Shown: positions 1-7,711, counted from the stretch's first letter. The stretch: 64,000 bases of DNA from CBDFGQ01 sp965247295 (GCA_965247295.1 CBDFGQ010000006.1:248001-312000); one strand, 5' to 3'. Notes: a model not told the origin generated them from the sequence alone. Translations and numbers: made by a program.

Positions 1-1
1 A

Positions 2-292
2 CTGCCTATGACCCAAATCACCTTCTCGGCGTGGGTCTACGTCCCCGCGAGCGACCTGCTCCTCTCCGATGTGGAGCTAGAGCTAATGTGCGGCGAGGTG
101 GATTCAGAGGGCGCCACCACATGGGAGAATACGAGATCGGAGAACCCAGCGGCCTATGACTCCTGGGAATATCTCGAAGCCGCGACGACTATCTCCGCCG
201 CTTGTCAGAACATCCGGCTGGCTTTGAGAGTCACCGACCGTTCGGCCCCGCACGTGCTTTATTGGGACGACATTAGCTTCAGGAGTGAGTAG
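2..292 (+). CDS. C-terminal end of a phage-type structural or carbohydrate-binding protein (partial)
   Basis: The frame is open to the left edge, so the true start lies outside the window; an internal ATG sits at position 8. The visible 97 codons end in a beta-sandwich-like pattern (WVYVP near the start, YWDDISF at the end), which resembles the last strand of carbohydrate-binding or jelly-roll modules found on phage tail or secreted proteins. It ends two bases before the tail-fibre-like gene, so both probably belong to one late operon. No catalytic motif is visible. The family assignment is weak; the phage context comes mainly from the next gene. Confidence 0.5.
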   Translation: MPMTQITFSAWVYVPASDLLLSDVELELMCGEVDSEGATTWENTRSENPAAYDSWEYLEAATTISAACQNIRLALRVTDRSAPHVLYWDDISFRSE

Positions 293-294
293 TC

Positions 295-846
295 ATGGCA
301 AGAGACCCGGACGCACTAAAAATCGGTAAGTGGGCAGCCACAGGGGACGTTGAGGACCCGGAGGACGGTGGGATAGACCGCTCTATTGGCTGGGACATCA
401 GCCACTCCCAGCCCGGAGGCGCGCTTCCCAAGCGGGAGCACTTAAACGAGCTGCATAGAGAGGAGACCGCCCTGGGAGTGGAGATCAACGTCCACGGCGC
501 AGGGCTTGAGTGGGACTCCTCGATCTCATACGAGCATCCGGCGCTGGTAACGGGCAGCGATGCCCTGCTGTACGTAAGCGTCCAGGACTCCACCAACGTC
601 GATCCGGTTACCGACAGCGGCGAGTCCCATTGGAAGCCACTGAATACGTCGCCCCCCAACGCCTCCACCACAGGGCGCGGGATTGTGGAGCTTGCCACTG
701 ACGATGAGGTAGCGGCAGGAACGGATACTGAGAGGGCCATTACACCCGCAGGCCTGGCCTCTCTGGGGTACCGCAAGGTCACGGTGAGCGACTCCGCGCC
801 CACCAGCTCGGACGGGAACGACGGCGACGTGTGGCTGGAGTATTAG
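295..846 (+). CDS. Phage tail-fibre-like protein
   Basis: A 183-residue protein. The segment at about residues 123-152 (GIVELATDDEVAAGTD followed by RAITPAGLAS) matches the repeat typical of phage side-tail-fibre proteins, where a short beta-strand and an ITPAGLA-type turn form part of the trimeric shaft. The N-terminal part is acidic and glycine-rich without a recognisable domain. It sits two bases after the preceding gene and directly before the propeller protein, consistent with a late structural operon of a prophage or phage-derived particle. It is shorter than usual fibres, so it may be one of several small fibre parts. The fibre call is fairly good; which particle it belongs to is unknown. 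Confidence 0.65.
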   Translation: MARDPDALKIGKWAATGDVEDPEDGGIDRSIGWDISHSQPGGALPKREHLNELHREETALGVEINVHGAGLEWDSSISYEHPALVTGSDALLYVSVQDSTNVDPVTDSGESHWKPLNTSPPNASTTGRGIVELATDDEVAAGTDTERAITPAGLASLGYRKVTVSDSAPTSSDGNDGDVWLEY

Positions 847-848
847 CG

Positions 849-1367
849 ATGCCATTAAAGGTCAAGATTGACGGGACGTGGCAGGCGGCGACCGCCAAGG
901 TGAAGGTAGCCGGGATATGGAAGGCAGCCCATTCTTGGACCAAGGTCAGTGGGACGTGGCGAAGGGACACTCGCGACTTCGACCTCGCCACCGGCAACAA
1001 CGCTCCCCGTGGCATAGCCTGGGATGGAGCATACTTCTACGTGGTGGACAGCATCGACTATAAGGTGTACGTCTACGATGCCGATGGGGACCACCAGTCA
1101 GGCCGAGACTTCCTCCTCGTCAGCGGCAACACCACGCCCGAGGGCATAGCCTGGGATGGAGCATACTTCTACGTGGTGGACTACGTCGACGATAAGGTGT
1201 ACGTCTACGACGCCCATAGTAGCTACCAGTCAGGCCGAGCCTTCCTCCTCGTCAGCGGCAACACCACGCCCGAGGGCATAGCCTGGGATGGAGCATACTT
1301 CTACGTGGTGGACTACATCGACGATAAGGTGTACGTCTACGATGCCGATGGGGACTATGTAGGTTAG
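849..1367 (+). CDS. Repeat protein with beta-propeller-like blades in the phage tail region
   Basis: A 172-residue protein. The ATG at 849 is preferred because the residues after it (MPLKVKIDGTW) look like a normal phage-protein start, whereas an in-frame start at 831 would overlap the previous gene. The N-terminal third has a repeated VKxxGxWxxA pattern. The rest is three near-identical 44-residue repeats, each with GIAWDGAYFYVVD and KVYVYDA, resembling the strands of NHL or SMP-30 propeller blades. Three repeats are too few for a closed propeller, so trimerisation or a truncated array is likely. The position after a tail-fibre gene suggests a receptor-binding or fibre-tip role; that is inference. 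Confidence 0.6.
   Translation: MPLKVKIDGTWQAATAKVKVAGIWKAAHSWTKVSGTWRRDTRDFDLATGNNAPRGIAWDGAYFYVVDSIDYKVYVYDADGDHQSGRDFLLVSGNTTPEGIAWDGAYFYVVDYVDDKVYVYDAHSSYQSGRAFLLVSGNTTPEGIAWDGAYFYVVDYIDDKVYVYDADGDYVG
993..1362 (+). repeat. 132-bp in-frame tandem repeat, three units
   Basis: Units begin at 993, 1125 and 1257 with exactly 132-bp spacing (44 codons); the third is cut short by the stop. Long stretches, for example the block starting ggcatagcctgggatgga, are identical in all three copies at DNA level, so the duplication is recent or kept uniform by recombination. Confidence 0.9.
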
Positions 1368-1375
1368 TCTTTCAC

Positions 1376-1654
1376 ATGACTACGATAGAAGAACGGGTAG
1401 CCTCCCTCGAGAATCTTTTCCAGCAGGGACGACAGGAACACAAGGACATCGCCGCCACACTGGAGAGGCTGGCAGCCCAGGTCTCCAAGCTTGAGGTCTA
1501 CCTGGCCAACAGCAACGGTGGCCTGACGCTCTCGGTACGGGACAAACGGGTGAAGTTCGCCGGGTCTATGGCACTGCCCTGGTCGCTGACCCTGGTCGGT
1601 GGTGGCAGCGGTGGTGTAGGCTGGCTCCTGGGACGGGTGTTCGGGGCCTGGTAG
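1376..1654 (+). CDS. Small coiled-coil protein with C-terminal membrane segment, XhlA/holin-like
   Basis: A 92-residue protein. Residues 1-45 form a heptad-rich helix (TIEERVASLENLF, then LERLAAQVSKLE), and residues about 63-88 are hydrophobic and glycine-rich (SMALPWSLTLVGGGSGG) as in a single membrane span. This layout, a coiled coil followed by one C-terminal membrane helix in under 100 residues at the end of a tail cluster, is that of hemolysin XhlA-like or holin accessory proteins that work with a phage endolysin. No endolysin is visible downstream. The call rests on architecture and position, not on a specific motif. Confidence 0.5.
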   Translation: MTTIEERVASLENLFQQGRQEHKDIAATLERLAAQVSKLEVYLANSNGGLTLSVRDKRVKFAGSMALPWSLTLVGGGSGGVGWLLGRVFGAW

Positions 1655-1665
1655 TTCACGCAAAC

Positions 1666-1688
1666 TTGTAAATCTATTTGTAAATCTA
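1666..1688 (+). repeat. Short direct repeat ttgtaaatcta x2
   Basis: Two copies of ttgtaaatcta lie at 1666-1676 and 1678-1688, just after the last phage-like gene. Spacing of about one helical turn suggests paired binding sites, for example integrase arm sites or an operator, but nothing in the sequence decides between these. Confidence 0.5.
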
Positions 1689-1784
1689 CTCCGTTACACC
1701 CTGTTTTACTTAACCCACTTTTAGCTTTGGAGAGGACGGGGCGGGGTATGCGGTTTGTAGCTAATTGCGCTCAGTTGTTCTACG

Positions 1785-1832
1785 GCTAACGGTTTTCAAG
1801 ACCACTGCGTTTGCCATTTTCGCCACCTCGGC
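1785..1832 (-). other. tRNA-like 5' half (type II, UGA anticodon), probably a remnant
   Basis: Read on the minus strand from 1832, the sequence has GCCGAGG, then a D-arm like that of Leu/Ser tRNAs (TGGCGAAAATGGCAAACGC), then a five-pair anticodon stem with G-U pairs and the seven-base loop CTTGAAA, giving anticodon UGA. No T-arm with TTCGAAT and no CCTCGGC closing the acceptor stem follows. It therefore looks like half a tRNA gene left by integration or decay beside the phage-like genes. It is not a functional tRNA as it stands. Confidence 0.45.
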
Positions 1833-1843
1833 ACGGCTGCTCA

Positions 1844-1880
1844 GCGGCGTGGCTATTGCTTAGTAGGCTGGCCACGCCGC
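1844..1880. terminator. GC-rich inverted repeat downstream of the unknown minus-strand gene
   Basis: A perfect 10-bp inverted repeat, gcggcgtggc at 1844-1853 and gccacgccgc at 1871-1880, with a 17-base loop. It lies 9 bases beyond the stop of the minus-strand gene ending at 1890. There is no T-tract, so terminator activity is only possible. Confidence 0.35.
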
Positions 1881-1889
1881 GACTTATAT

Positions 1890-2420
1890 TTACAGAGGGA
1901 GTTTTTTAAACGTCTTATTAAGAGACTGGACGAAGGACAACACTCCATCTGAATCGGCTATTTTGTAGCGGCCAAACCCTTCTTTATTGACTCCACCCAG
2001 GTTAATCAATGCGGCGTTCACTTCTCGTTGTGGCGTAGACGACTTGAAATCGTAGCCGCCATCCTCAAGTCTTTGCGTAATTCCTTCCAGAAACAAGGCT
2101 GGGTCATACTTCAGTTCCCCCTTTGGGTCAAAGGCATCTGCCACGTCCATTGCGTAAGAACGAAGTACCAGTATGATGGCGTCGCCCAACTGGGTTCCAA
2201 CATACTTGAGGTCTTCGTGGTCAGATTCCCACTGCCACCATGCATCTCCCCCGCCGATCATCGGTACAGCCAGTTCCTTTATCTTCGCAAATTTTTCTCG
2301 TGCCAACTCATATCTGACGCGAGCCACATCATACAAACGCTTGGCCTCGTTGTATTCGGCGGCAGCGGCATTCAATTCTTCGAGGGTAGCAGCTATCCGA
2401 GCATTGCGAGTCGTCGCCAT
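1890..2420 (-). CDS. Protein of unknown function, N-terminal coiled coil
   Basis: A 176-residue protein. Residues about 10-50 are an alanine- and charge-rich helix (LEELNAAAAEYNEAKRLYD onward) likely to form a coiled coil. The middle has WWQWESDHEDLKYVG, and the C-terminus (about 130-170) has an REVNAALINLGGVN segment that could be a small winged-helix-like fold. No signal peptide or membrane span is visible. It is divergent from the 65-residue gene at 2462, whose N-terminus has a related pattern (E-L, then AAAEY), suggesting a related pair. Base composition is lower in GC than the surrounding metabolic genes, consistent with acquired DNA next to the phage remnant and the IS. Confidence 0.6.
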   Translation of the reverse strand: MATTRNARIAATLEELNAAAAEYNEAKRLYDVARVRYELAREKFAKIKELAVPMIGGGDAWWQWESDHEDLKYVGTQLGDAIILVLRSYAMDVADAFDPKGELKYDPALFLEGITQRLEDGGYDFKSSTPQREVNAALINLGGVNKEGFGRYKIADSDGVLSFVQSLNKTFKKLPL

Positions 2421-2461
2421 GTCTTACCTCCCGCATAACAGTCTAACATAGGAACGATGGA

Positions 2462-2659
2462 ATGTCCAACAGTGAAAGTTTCAACATTCACTCCGAATTA
2501 GAGAGTGCCGCAGCAGAATACGTGCTGTCCAAGGAACAATTTGAGTCAGCAGCAGCGACGTTAGCAACGTCTGAGGAGAACGTAGACGAAATTCTTGCTC
2601 GTCTACGGAAGGCAATTATCAAGGCTGACAGGTGGCCGACTTTTGGAACAGGTCAATGA
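2462..2659 (+). CDS. Small helical protein of unknown function
   Basis: A 65-residue, acidic, alanine-rich protein predicted almost wholly helical (ELESAAAEYVLSKEQFESAA). It starts 41 bases from the divergent gene at 2420, so the two share a promoter region. The ELxxAAAEY stretch parallels ELNAAAAEY of the divergent protein, which suggests the two arose from one family. The last residues (DRWPTFGTGQ) look unstructured, and the IS begins about 95 bases further on, so the gene may have been longer once. No function can be given. Confidence 0.45.
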   Translation: MSNSESFNIHSELESAAAEYVLSKEQFESAAATLATSEENVDEILARLRKAIIKADRWPTFGTGQ

Positions 2660-2755
2660 CTTTAGGAACAAGTGTGACTAATGGAGCAAAGCCCATCGAT
2701 GGGGGAAGGCTAAGGTGGGGGTGACGAAGAGTTCTGTGCTCTGCCCAAGGACTAG

Positions 2756-4123
2756 CAGGCTGCTGAAGAAAGGGTTCTATGGTCGCGAAACGACCTGGTA
2801 ATAGCTCATATCGTTGCTCGATGAGTGCTTTGGGAAGGTCTGAAGCCACTTTCCTGGGTTGCAGGAGTTCCCTTTTCGCCCCTGTCAGGGCGTTGAGGGC
2901 AGACTCCGTCCTTGGGAAGTCATGCTGCCTGCAGGACCGGAGCCTCCTGTAGCTGGGTCATGAGCAGCTTGGCCATCCGCACCAGGTTATACGCAGTGGC
3001 CACCAGGTAGCCTGCTAGTCCCGTCTTGTCCACCCCTCGATACCTGGTCTTCCGAAACCCACCGACCGTCTTCATCCACCCGAAGATCTCCTCCACCCGC
3101 TTTCGTATTCGCTGGCTCACCCGGTAGCCCGGATGCCGGGTTGTCCGCCCGTCGATGGCGCTGCGCCGGCCACTGGTGTTCTGGGCCACGTGAGCCGTGA
3201 CCCTTCGGTTGCGCATCGCTTCCACACAATCCCGCGTGTCGTAGTTCTTGTCCCCACCCAGGGTCCTGGGGTGGAAGCCCCGCTCCTTCGCCCCCTCCAG
3301 GAGCTTCGGGACCGCATCTCGCTCCGCCGTCCCGCTCGCCTCGCTCACCTGGAAGTCCGTCAGCAGCCCGTTCCGGTTCTCCATCAGGGCGTGGGCCATG
3401 AACACCAGCTTGGCTTCCTTCCCTTTGCCTTTCCGAAACAATCGGGCTTCCGGGTCCGTGGTGCTTTGGTGGGTCTTATTGCGCCGTTTCTCCCCGTGAA
3501 AGTCCACCGACGGGTTGCCGGGGTCCCCGTCGTCCGAGGCCGGCTCTCCCCCTTTGGACTTGAAACTTTTCAGACTGGCCGCCGCCTCAATCAGCGTCCC
3601 ATCCACGGTGAAGTGCTCGTCCGAGAGTAAGCCGTGCCGGTCGGCCCCCACCAGGACCGTGGCAAACAGCTGTTGCCCCACTGCGTGCTCCAGCAGCCGC
3701 TGCCGGTTCTTGGTGAACACCGTCGGGTCAAAGCTGGACTCCAGGAGGTTCATATCCAGGAACCAACGATACAGCATGTTGTAGTCCAACTCCTCGCAGA
3801 ACGCCCGCTCGCTGCGCACGGAAAACAGGGCGATGAGCAGCGAGGCCTTGAGTAGGCGCTCCGGTGGGATGGAGGGCCGCCCTACCTCGGCATACATCCG
3901 GTCAAACTCGGAGGACAGCTCCCGGAGGGCCTCATCCGCCAGCGCCTTGATAGTCCGCAAGGGATGGTCCGGCGGCACCCGCCCGTCCATATCCACGAAG
4001 GTCAACATGGGGACCTGGGGCTCCTGGCATCCGCGCATTGGGGCACCTCCAAAGATGGTCTGCCCCTATTTTATCCCAGAAGAGCCTCGGATACACCGTG
4101 AACAAGAGTTTTTCCGCAGCCTG
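2756..4123 (-). mobile_element. IS5-family-like insertion sequence, complete
   Basis: The ends are imperfect inverted repeats: caggctgctgaagaaag at 2756 and, on the other strand from 4123, caggctgcggaaaaactct. Both ends are flanked by CTAG (2752-2755 and 4124-4127), the 4-bp target duplication typical of IS5 relatives. The 1368-bp element carries one intact transposase gene on the minus strand, so it may still be active. The same end sequence occurs on the small element at 38063-38240. Confidence 0.88.
2920..4038 (-). CDS. IS5-type DDE transposase
   Basis: A 372-residue transposase. Residues about 10-105 form the N-terminal helical domain of these enzymes (DUF772-like; RPSIPPERLLKASLLIALFS). 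The DDE domain follows: FTVDGTLIEA supplies the first Asp (about 144), LGGDKNYDTRDC the second (about 262), and RVEEIFGWMKT the Glu (about 318). The linker QSTTDPEARLFRKGKGKEAK is characteristic of the family. The ATG at 4038 follows a GGAGGTG ribosome binding site. It appears full length with no frameshift. It cuts and inserts the surrounding element at CTAG sites. Confidence 0.93.
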   Translation of the reverse strand: MRGCQEPQVPMLTFVDMDGRVPPDHPLRTIKALADEALRELSSEFDRMYAEVGRPSIPPERLLKASLLIALFSVRSERAFCEELDYNMLYRWFLDMNLLESSFDPTVFTKNRQRLLEHAVGQQLFATVLVGADRHGLLSDEHFTVDGTLIEAAASLKSFKSKGGEPASDDGDPGNPSVDFHGEKRRNKTHQSTTDPEARLFRKGKGKEAKLVFMAHALMENRNGLLTDFQVSEASGTAERDAVPKLLEGAKERGFHPRTLGGDKNYDTRDCVEAMRNRRVTAHVAQNTSGRRSAIDGRTTRHPGYRVSQRIRKRVEEIFGWMKTVGGFRKTRYRGVDKTGLAGYLVATAYNLVRMAKLLMTQLQEAPVLQAA

Positions 4124-4257
4124 CTAGAAGATCAATGGAGGCGTGTCGAAGAATAATGAGGACTAAAAGAAGCTTTAAACCCGCCGCACGCGGGGCACCA
4201 AAATACGTCCATCACGACCCCGCAGTTTCGGGAGCCCGATGGGATTGCAGACGGGAT

Positions 4258-5238
4258 CTAATCTATGCCCATCTCCTGCTTCACCTCTCGCACCGCCTGG
4301 ACCATGTTCCGTAGCTTACCTATTGCCTCCTCTTCCAGGCGGGTCTTGAGGCCGCAGTCGGGGTCTATGTAAAGTCTCTCGGGGGGCATGAGCTCCAGGC
4401 CCCTCTTGATCCCCGCTTTCATCTCCTCGACCCCTTCCACCAGGTGGGAATGCACGTCGCTCACCCCCATGGAAAGGGACTTGTCCGGGGGGAGAGGCCT
4501 TTCCCTGAAAACGTCCAGGAGGTCGTAGCCGCTATTCGACGTCTCGAGGTCCAGATTGTTCACGGGCAGACGGACCAGATGGTCGTAGACGAGGGCGAAG
4601 TCGCCGTAGCAGATGTGGGTGATGGTGAAGGCATCCAGCCCGCTGGTGACGATGCCCAGGGCCCTGGAGGCCAGCTCCATCTCCTCGGGTCGAGTCGATA
4701 CAGCGGGCTCGTCTATCTGGATGTAAGGAGCCCCGGCCCGCTCCAGGTCCACGGCCTCCTCGTGCACTACCCGGGCCATCTCCAAAATGAACTCCTCACG
4801 TGTGGAATAGTATTCGTTGAACGACCAATCCGCCATCGTGTAGGGACCCGTGAGCATCCCTTTGACGGGCTTGCTGGTGAGGCTCTGGGCGTACTGCCAC
4901 CACTCCAGGGTTATCGAGGCTTTCCTGCCGATGGGCGCAACGGCGATGGGCTTGCGATAGTAGCGGTTGCCGTAGGACCGCACCAGGTCACTTATCCTGA
5001 ACCCCTCCATGTTTTCCGAGAAGTAGGTAACCATGTCTCCCCGGTACATCTCGCCGTCCACAAGGATGTCCATCCCAAGGTCTTCCTGTACCTTTATCCA
5101 GTGGGCCGTGGCCTGCCGCTCCAGCTGGCGAAGCTCCGCGGGGTCCATCTTGCCTCTGGCCACCTGGGTGCGGGCGCGGTTTATATAATCGGGTTTGGGA
5201 TAGCTACCGACAGCGGTAGTCAGCAGTCCACGTGTCAT
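4258..5238 (-). CDS. metE: Core (short) cobalamin-independent-type methionine synthase
   Basis: A 326-residue protein corresponding to the catalytic C-terminal half of MetE. The zinc and homocysteine site is complete: His208 and Cys210 in THICYGD, Glu232 in DLETSNSG and Cys295 in DPDCGLKTR; IDEPAV (about 175-180) is also conserved. Family members this short, without the N-terminal folate-binding half, are known from archaea and Dehalococcoides as core MetE, which takes the methyl group from methylcobalamin rather than methyltetrahydrofolate. It overlaps the upstream MetE-like gene by four bases, so both are co-translated. The methyl donor is inferred from length and family. Confidence 0.87.
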   Translation of the reverse strand: MTRGLLTTAVGSYPKPDYINRARTQVARGKMDPAELRQLERQATAHWIKVQEDLGMDILVDGEMYRGDMVTYFSENMEGFRISDLVRSYGNRYYRKPIAVAPIGRKASITLEWWQYAQSLTSKPVKGMLTGPYTMADWSFNEYYSTREEFILEMARVVHEEAVDLERAGAPYIQIDEPAVSTRPEEMELASRALGIVTSGLDAFTITHICYGDFALVYDHLVRLPVNNLDLETSNSGYDLLDVFRERPLPPDKSLSMGVSDVHSHLVEGVEEMKAGIKRGLELMPPERLYIDPDCGLKTRLEEEAIGKLRNMVQAVREVKQEMGID

Positions 5239-6209
5239 GCCAGGACCTCCCGGGCCGCTCTCGCGCCCTCCACCAACCTTTCCAGCTTTGCCAGGGCCGT
5301 CTGCCTGGGCAAGTACTCCAGGCCGGCACTTGGATTCACGTACAGCCTATCCAAAGGTATGCTCTGGGCCAGGGCCCTGATAGAATCCACAACCTGGACC
5401 ACGGTCTCCATCCTGGTATTCCGGGCATCCACGATGCCCGCCCCCAGCTCCTTGTCGGAAGGCAGCTCCCCTATCAATTCGTAGTTGGCCTCCCCCATAA
5501 CGAAGTCAAGGCCGAAGACCTGGAAGGGCAACTGGAAGAACTCGCGATGTATGCCTGACACGTCCCCGAAGTAGGTATAGATGGCAGTCTTGACCCCCAA
5601 TCCCCGGGTAACCACGCCGGAGGCCTCCTGGAGCAGGGAGAAGTCTCCCTTGTACTTCAATATGGCGGGCTCATCGAATTGGATGATGGTGGCCCCGGCA
5701 TCTTGAAGGGCCAGGGCTTCCTGGTTCAGTATCTTGGCCAGGTCCATTACCAGGGAGGCGCGATCGCCGTAGCACCCCTGCTGGGACAGGTACCCCAGGG
5801 TAAAGGGACCGGTTATAACCGGCTTCACCGGCTTAGAGCTGGCCCCCTGGGCGAGCTTGAAGTCATTCAGGGTGATGGGCCCTTGCCATTCCAGCTTGTC
5901 CTCAGGCACGGGCTGCCGCAGATAGGTGTTGGTGTCGAAGTACCTGAGGAGCCCGTTTATCGCGAGGCCCTTTATCCGGCGGGCGAAATAGGCGTGCCCA
6001 TCGTCCCAGCGAATCTGGCCATCGGTGACGAGGTCTAATCCCGCACCCACCTGCTCCTCAATGGCCTCCTTGATAACCTCGTCGGCCACCGCATCCAGCT
6101 CTTCCTGGGTTATCTGTTCCGTATCGAACCGTGAGATGGCGCGTCTGAGGTTCGGCGCGCCGGGTCGGGTGGACAGCTTAGGGTAGTTGCCTACCACGGT
6201 AGTAATCAA
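5235..6209 (-). CDS. MetE-like protein lacking the zinc site
   Basis: A 324-residue paralogue of the downstream gene along its whole length (VVGNYPK, KPVKPVITGPFTLG, IIQFDEPAI). The positions of all four zinc ligands are changed: THIC becomes IYTY, the Glu becomes Val in LDFVMGE, and DCG becomes SAG. It therefore cannot bind the catalytic zinc as MetE does. In full-length MetE the N-terminal half is likewise a decayed copy of the catalytic half, and here the zinc-less gene comes first, the same order. It may form a complex with the downstream enzyme. The start is TTG at 6209 behind an AAGGTGAG ribosome binding site. A methionine-synthesis role is inference. Confidence 0.8.
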   Translation of the reverse strand: MITTVVGNYPKLSTRPGAPNLRRAISRFDTEQITQEELDAVADEVIKEAIEEQVGAGLDLVTDGQIRWDDGHAYFARRIKGLAINGLLRYFDTNTYLRQPVPEDKLEWQGPITLNDFKLAQGASSKPVKPVITGPFTLGYLSQQGCYGDRASLVMDLAKILNQEALALQDAGATIIQFDEPAILKYKGDFSLLQEASGVVTRGLGVKTAIYTYFGDVSGIHREFFQLPFQVFGLDFVMGEANYELIGELPSDKELGAGIVDARNTRMETVVQVVDSIRALAQSIPLDRLYVNPSAGLEYLPRQTALAKLERLVEGARAAREVLA

Positions 6210-6260
6210 CAGTGCTCACCTTTCCTATCGACATATCCACTACGGTACGGGTTCAAGGGA

Positions 6261-6289
6261 ATTATATCTATCCCTTATATTAAGCGCAA
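6261..6289 (-). promoter_or_regulatory. Candidate sigma70 promoter for the MetE-like operon
   Basis: On the minus strand TTGCGC (6284-6289), a 17-base spacer and a perfect TATAAT (6261-6266), about 52 bases before the TTG start at 6209. Confidence 0.5.
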
Positions 6290-6423
6290 CTGAATTGGTG
6301 GGCTTCATGTCCCCGCAAAAAGCCTTCACGAGGCCGCTGGGTGCCCTGCGGGCGGACACCAACCGGTGTTACAATTCTCTCGATGACATTTTCACGCGCT
6401 AGCAAAGAAACGTGGGTGAGACC

Positions 6424-7587
6424 ATGCGCCGGTGGCTGAGCAGGGCAACCATTGCCCTTATGAGACTAGTACTGCGTCCTCTGGGGCTGCTGCCAATACC
6501 TCCCCAGTTGCGAGCCACGGTCAGGGCCGTGCTATTTATAACCCAGGTCCTGCCGCTCCCATTCAAGCCCCAGGAGTGGCTGCTTCCATCCCCAAAGCGG
6601 GAGCCGGTCACCTTCCAACTGGACGGGGAAGAGGGCAGCGCGGATATATTCAGGATCGCCGACGGCAGGGTACGCGCCGGGGTCCTGGTGTACCCTGGCG
6701 CGAACCCGGGTCTGAAGACCGACCCCCGGGTGGCGAATCTGGGCAACGCCCTGGCGCGGGCCGGATTCGTGGTGATGGTCCCCTGGTCTCCGTTTCTTCT
6801 ACAAAACGAGCTCTCCCCCTCCGACCCGGATTACCTGGTGCGGGCCTTTCAGTACTTCAGGGGGCTGAAGTGGGTAGACAAGGACCGCGTCGGCATGGGT
6901 GGGTTCTGCGTGGCGGCCTCCATGGTATTGGTTGCCGCCTCCGACTCGCGCATAAGCGGTCAGGTGGACTTCGTCAGCTCCTTCGGCGCTTACTACGATC
7001 TTAAGGACCTGATAAGGCAGATCTCCACCAAACGGAGGTTCTACCGGGACGCGTCGAAACCCTGGTATCCCAGTGATAACACTCAGAGGTTCCTAGCCAA
7101 CCAGCTGATCGGCGGGCTGGAGGAGCCTGAGAAGGATGTAATGACCGGCGCCTTCCTGGGGGAGGACGATGGGGAACAGCCGCAGCCTGACGGATTTTCG
7201 ATGGCAGGCAAAACGGTCCACGGCCTCCTCTCGTCCATGGCCGCCACCGAGGCGGACGGTCGAATTAGCCTTGAAGAGGCCGAGTCCCTGTTCCAGCGCC
7301 TGCCCACCAGCCTGCTGGATGATATGGACAAGGTCTCGCCGGCAGCCAGCATCGGGGGGCTGAGGGCAAGGCTGCTGATTGCCCATGACAGGGAAGACGA
7401 CGCGGTCCCCTCGGAGGAGTCCCGGCGGCTGGCCGATGCTCTACAGAAGCACGGGGACCTGCACTACACCGAGTTCTCCTTCATCTCCCACGTTACGCCC
7501 GGAAGGCCGGTGGGACCACTCACCTTTATCAGGGAAGCCTTCAAGCTGTTCAGGTATACCTACAAAGTCATCCGGGTGAGCACCTAA
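6424..7587 (+). CDS. Alpha/beta hydrolase of the dienelactone hydrolase type
   Basis: A protein of 387 residues from the ATG at 6424 (an in-frame GTG at 6412 is possible, but the GGTGAG just before 6424 fits a ribosome binding site). After a hydrophobic, basic N-terminus (about 1-50) comes a hydrolase core with VLVYPGANPG, a nucleophile elbow GMGGFCVAASM in which Cys takes the place of Ser as in dienelactone hydrolases, an Asp in AHDREDDAVP and a His in SFISHVTPG. An insert of about 100 residues before the Asp probably forms a lid. The substrate is unknown; the N-terminus may attach the protein to the membrane. It stands alone, divergent from the MetE operon. Confidence 0.72.
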   Translation: MRRWLSRATIALMRLVLRPLGLLPIPPQLRATVRAVLFITQVLPLPFKPQEWLLPSPKREPVTFQLDGEEGSADIFRIADGRVRAGVLVYPGANPGLKTDPRVANLGNALARAGFVVMVPWSPFLLQNELSPSDPDYLVRAFQYFRGLKWVDKDRVGMGGFCVAASMVLVAASDSRISGQVDFVSSFGAYYDLKDLIRQISTKRRFYRDASKPWYPSDNTQRFLANQLIGGLEEPEKDVMTGAFLGEDDGEQPQPDGFSMAGKTVHGLLSSMAATEADGRISLEEAESLFQRLPTSLLDDMDKVSPAASIGGLRARLLIAHDREDDAVPSEESRRLADALQKHGDLHYTEFSFISHVTPGRPVGPLTFIREAFKLFRYTYKVIRVST

Positions 7588-7645
7588 CATCTCCAGCAGA
7601 AGAGGTTTCCTACCAGCCAGAGGTGGTGTATTCGAGACCGGGGAT

Positions 7646-7673
7646 TTGAGTGATACGGAGGTTGTGCTAGAAT
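7646..7673 (+). promoter_or_regulatory. Candidate promoter for the EVE-domain gene
   Basis: TTGAGT (7646-7651), a 16-base spacer and TAGAAT (7668-7673), 38 bases before the ATG at 7712. Confidence 0.42.
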
Positions 7674-7711
7674 GACCTTGGGCACATATCAAGAATATAC
7701 ACGAGGTGACG

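Larger units (their letters stand above)
1655..1889. other. Intergenic end of the phage-like region
   Basis: This AT-richer gap between the holin-like gene and the convergent unknown gene contains a direct repeat (1666-1688), a tRNA-like half (1785-1832, minus) and an inverted repeat (1844-1880), each listed separately. No protein gene is supported here. Confidence 0.6.

Noticed and set aside
831..851. Start at 831 for the repeat protein
   Set aside because: It would overlap the fibre gene by 16 bases; the ATG at 849 gives a better N-terminus.
1785..1806. tRNA-Sec on the plus strand (TTCAAG loop gives a UCA anticodon)
   Set aside because: The D-arm match is on the other strand and the long tRNA-Sec variable arm and T-arm are not present.
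1785..1832. Complete tRNA-Ser gene
   Set aside because: No T-arm and no 3' acceptor strand follow the anticodon arm on either strand.
2920..4038. Several long open frames on the plus strand inside the transposase gene
   Set aside because: They are antisense to a well-matched transposase and have no domain pattern.
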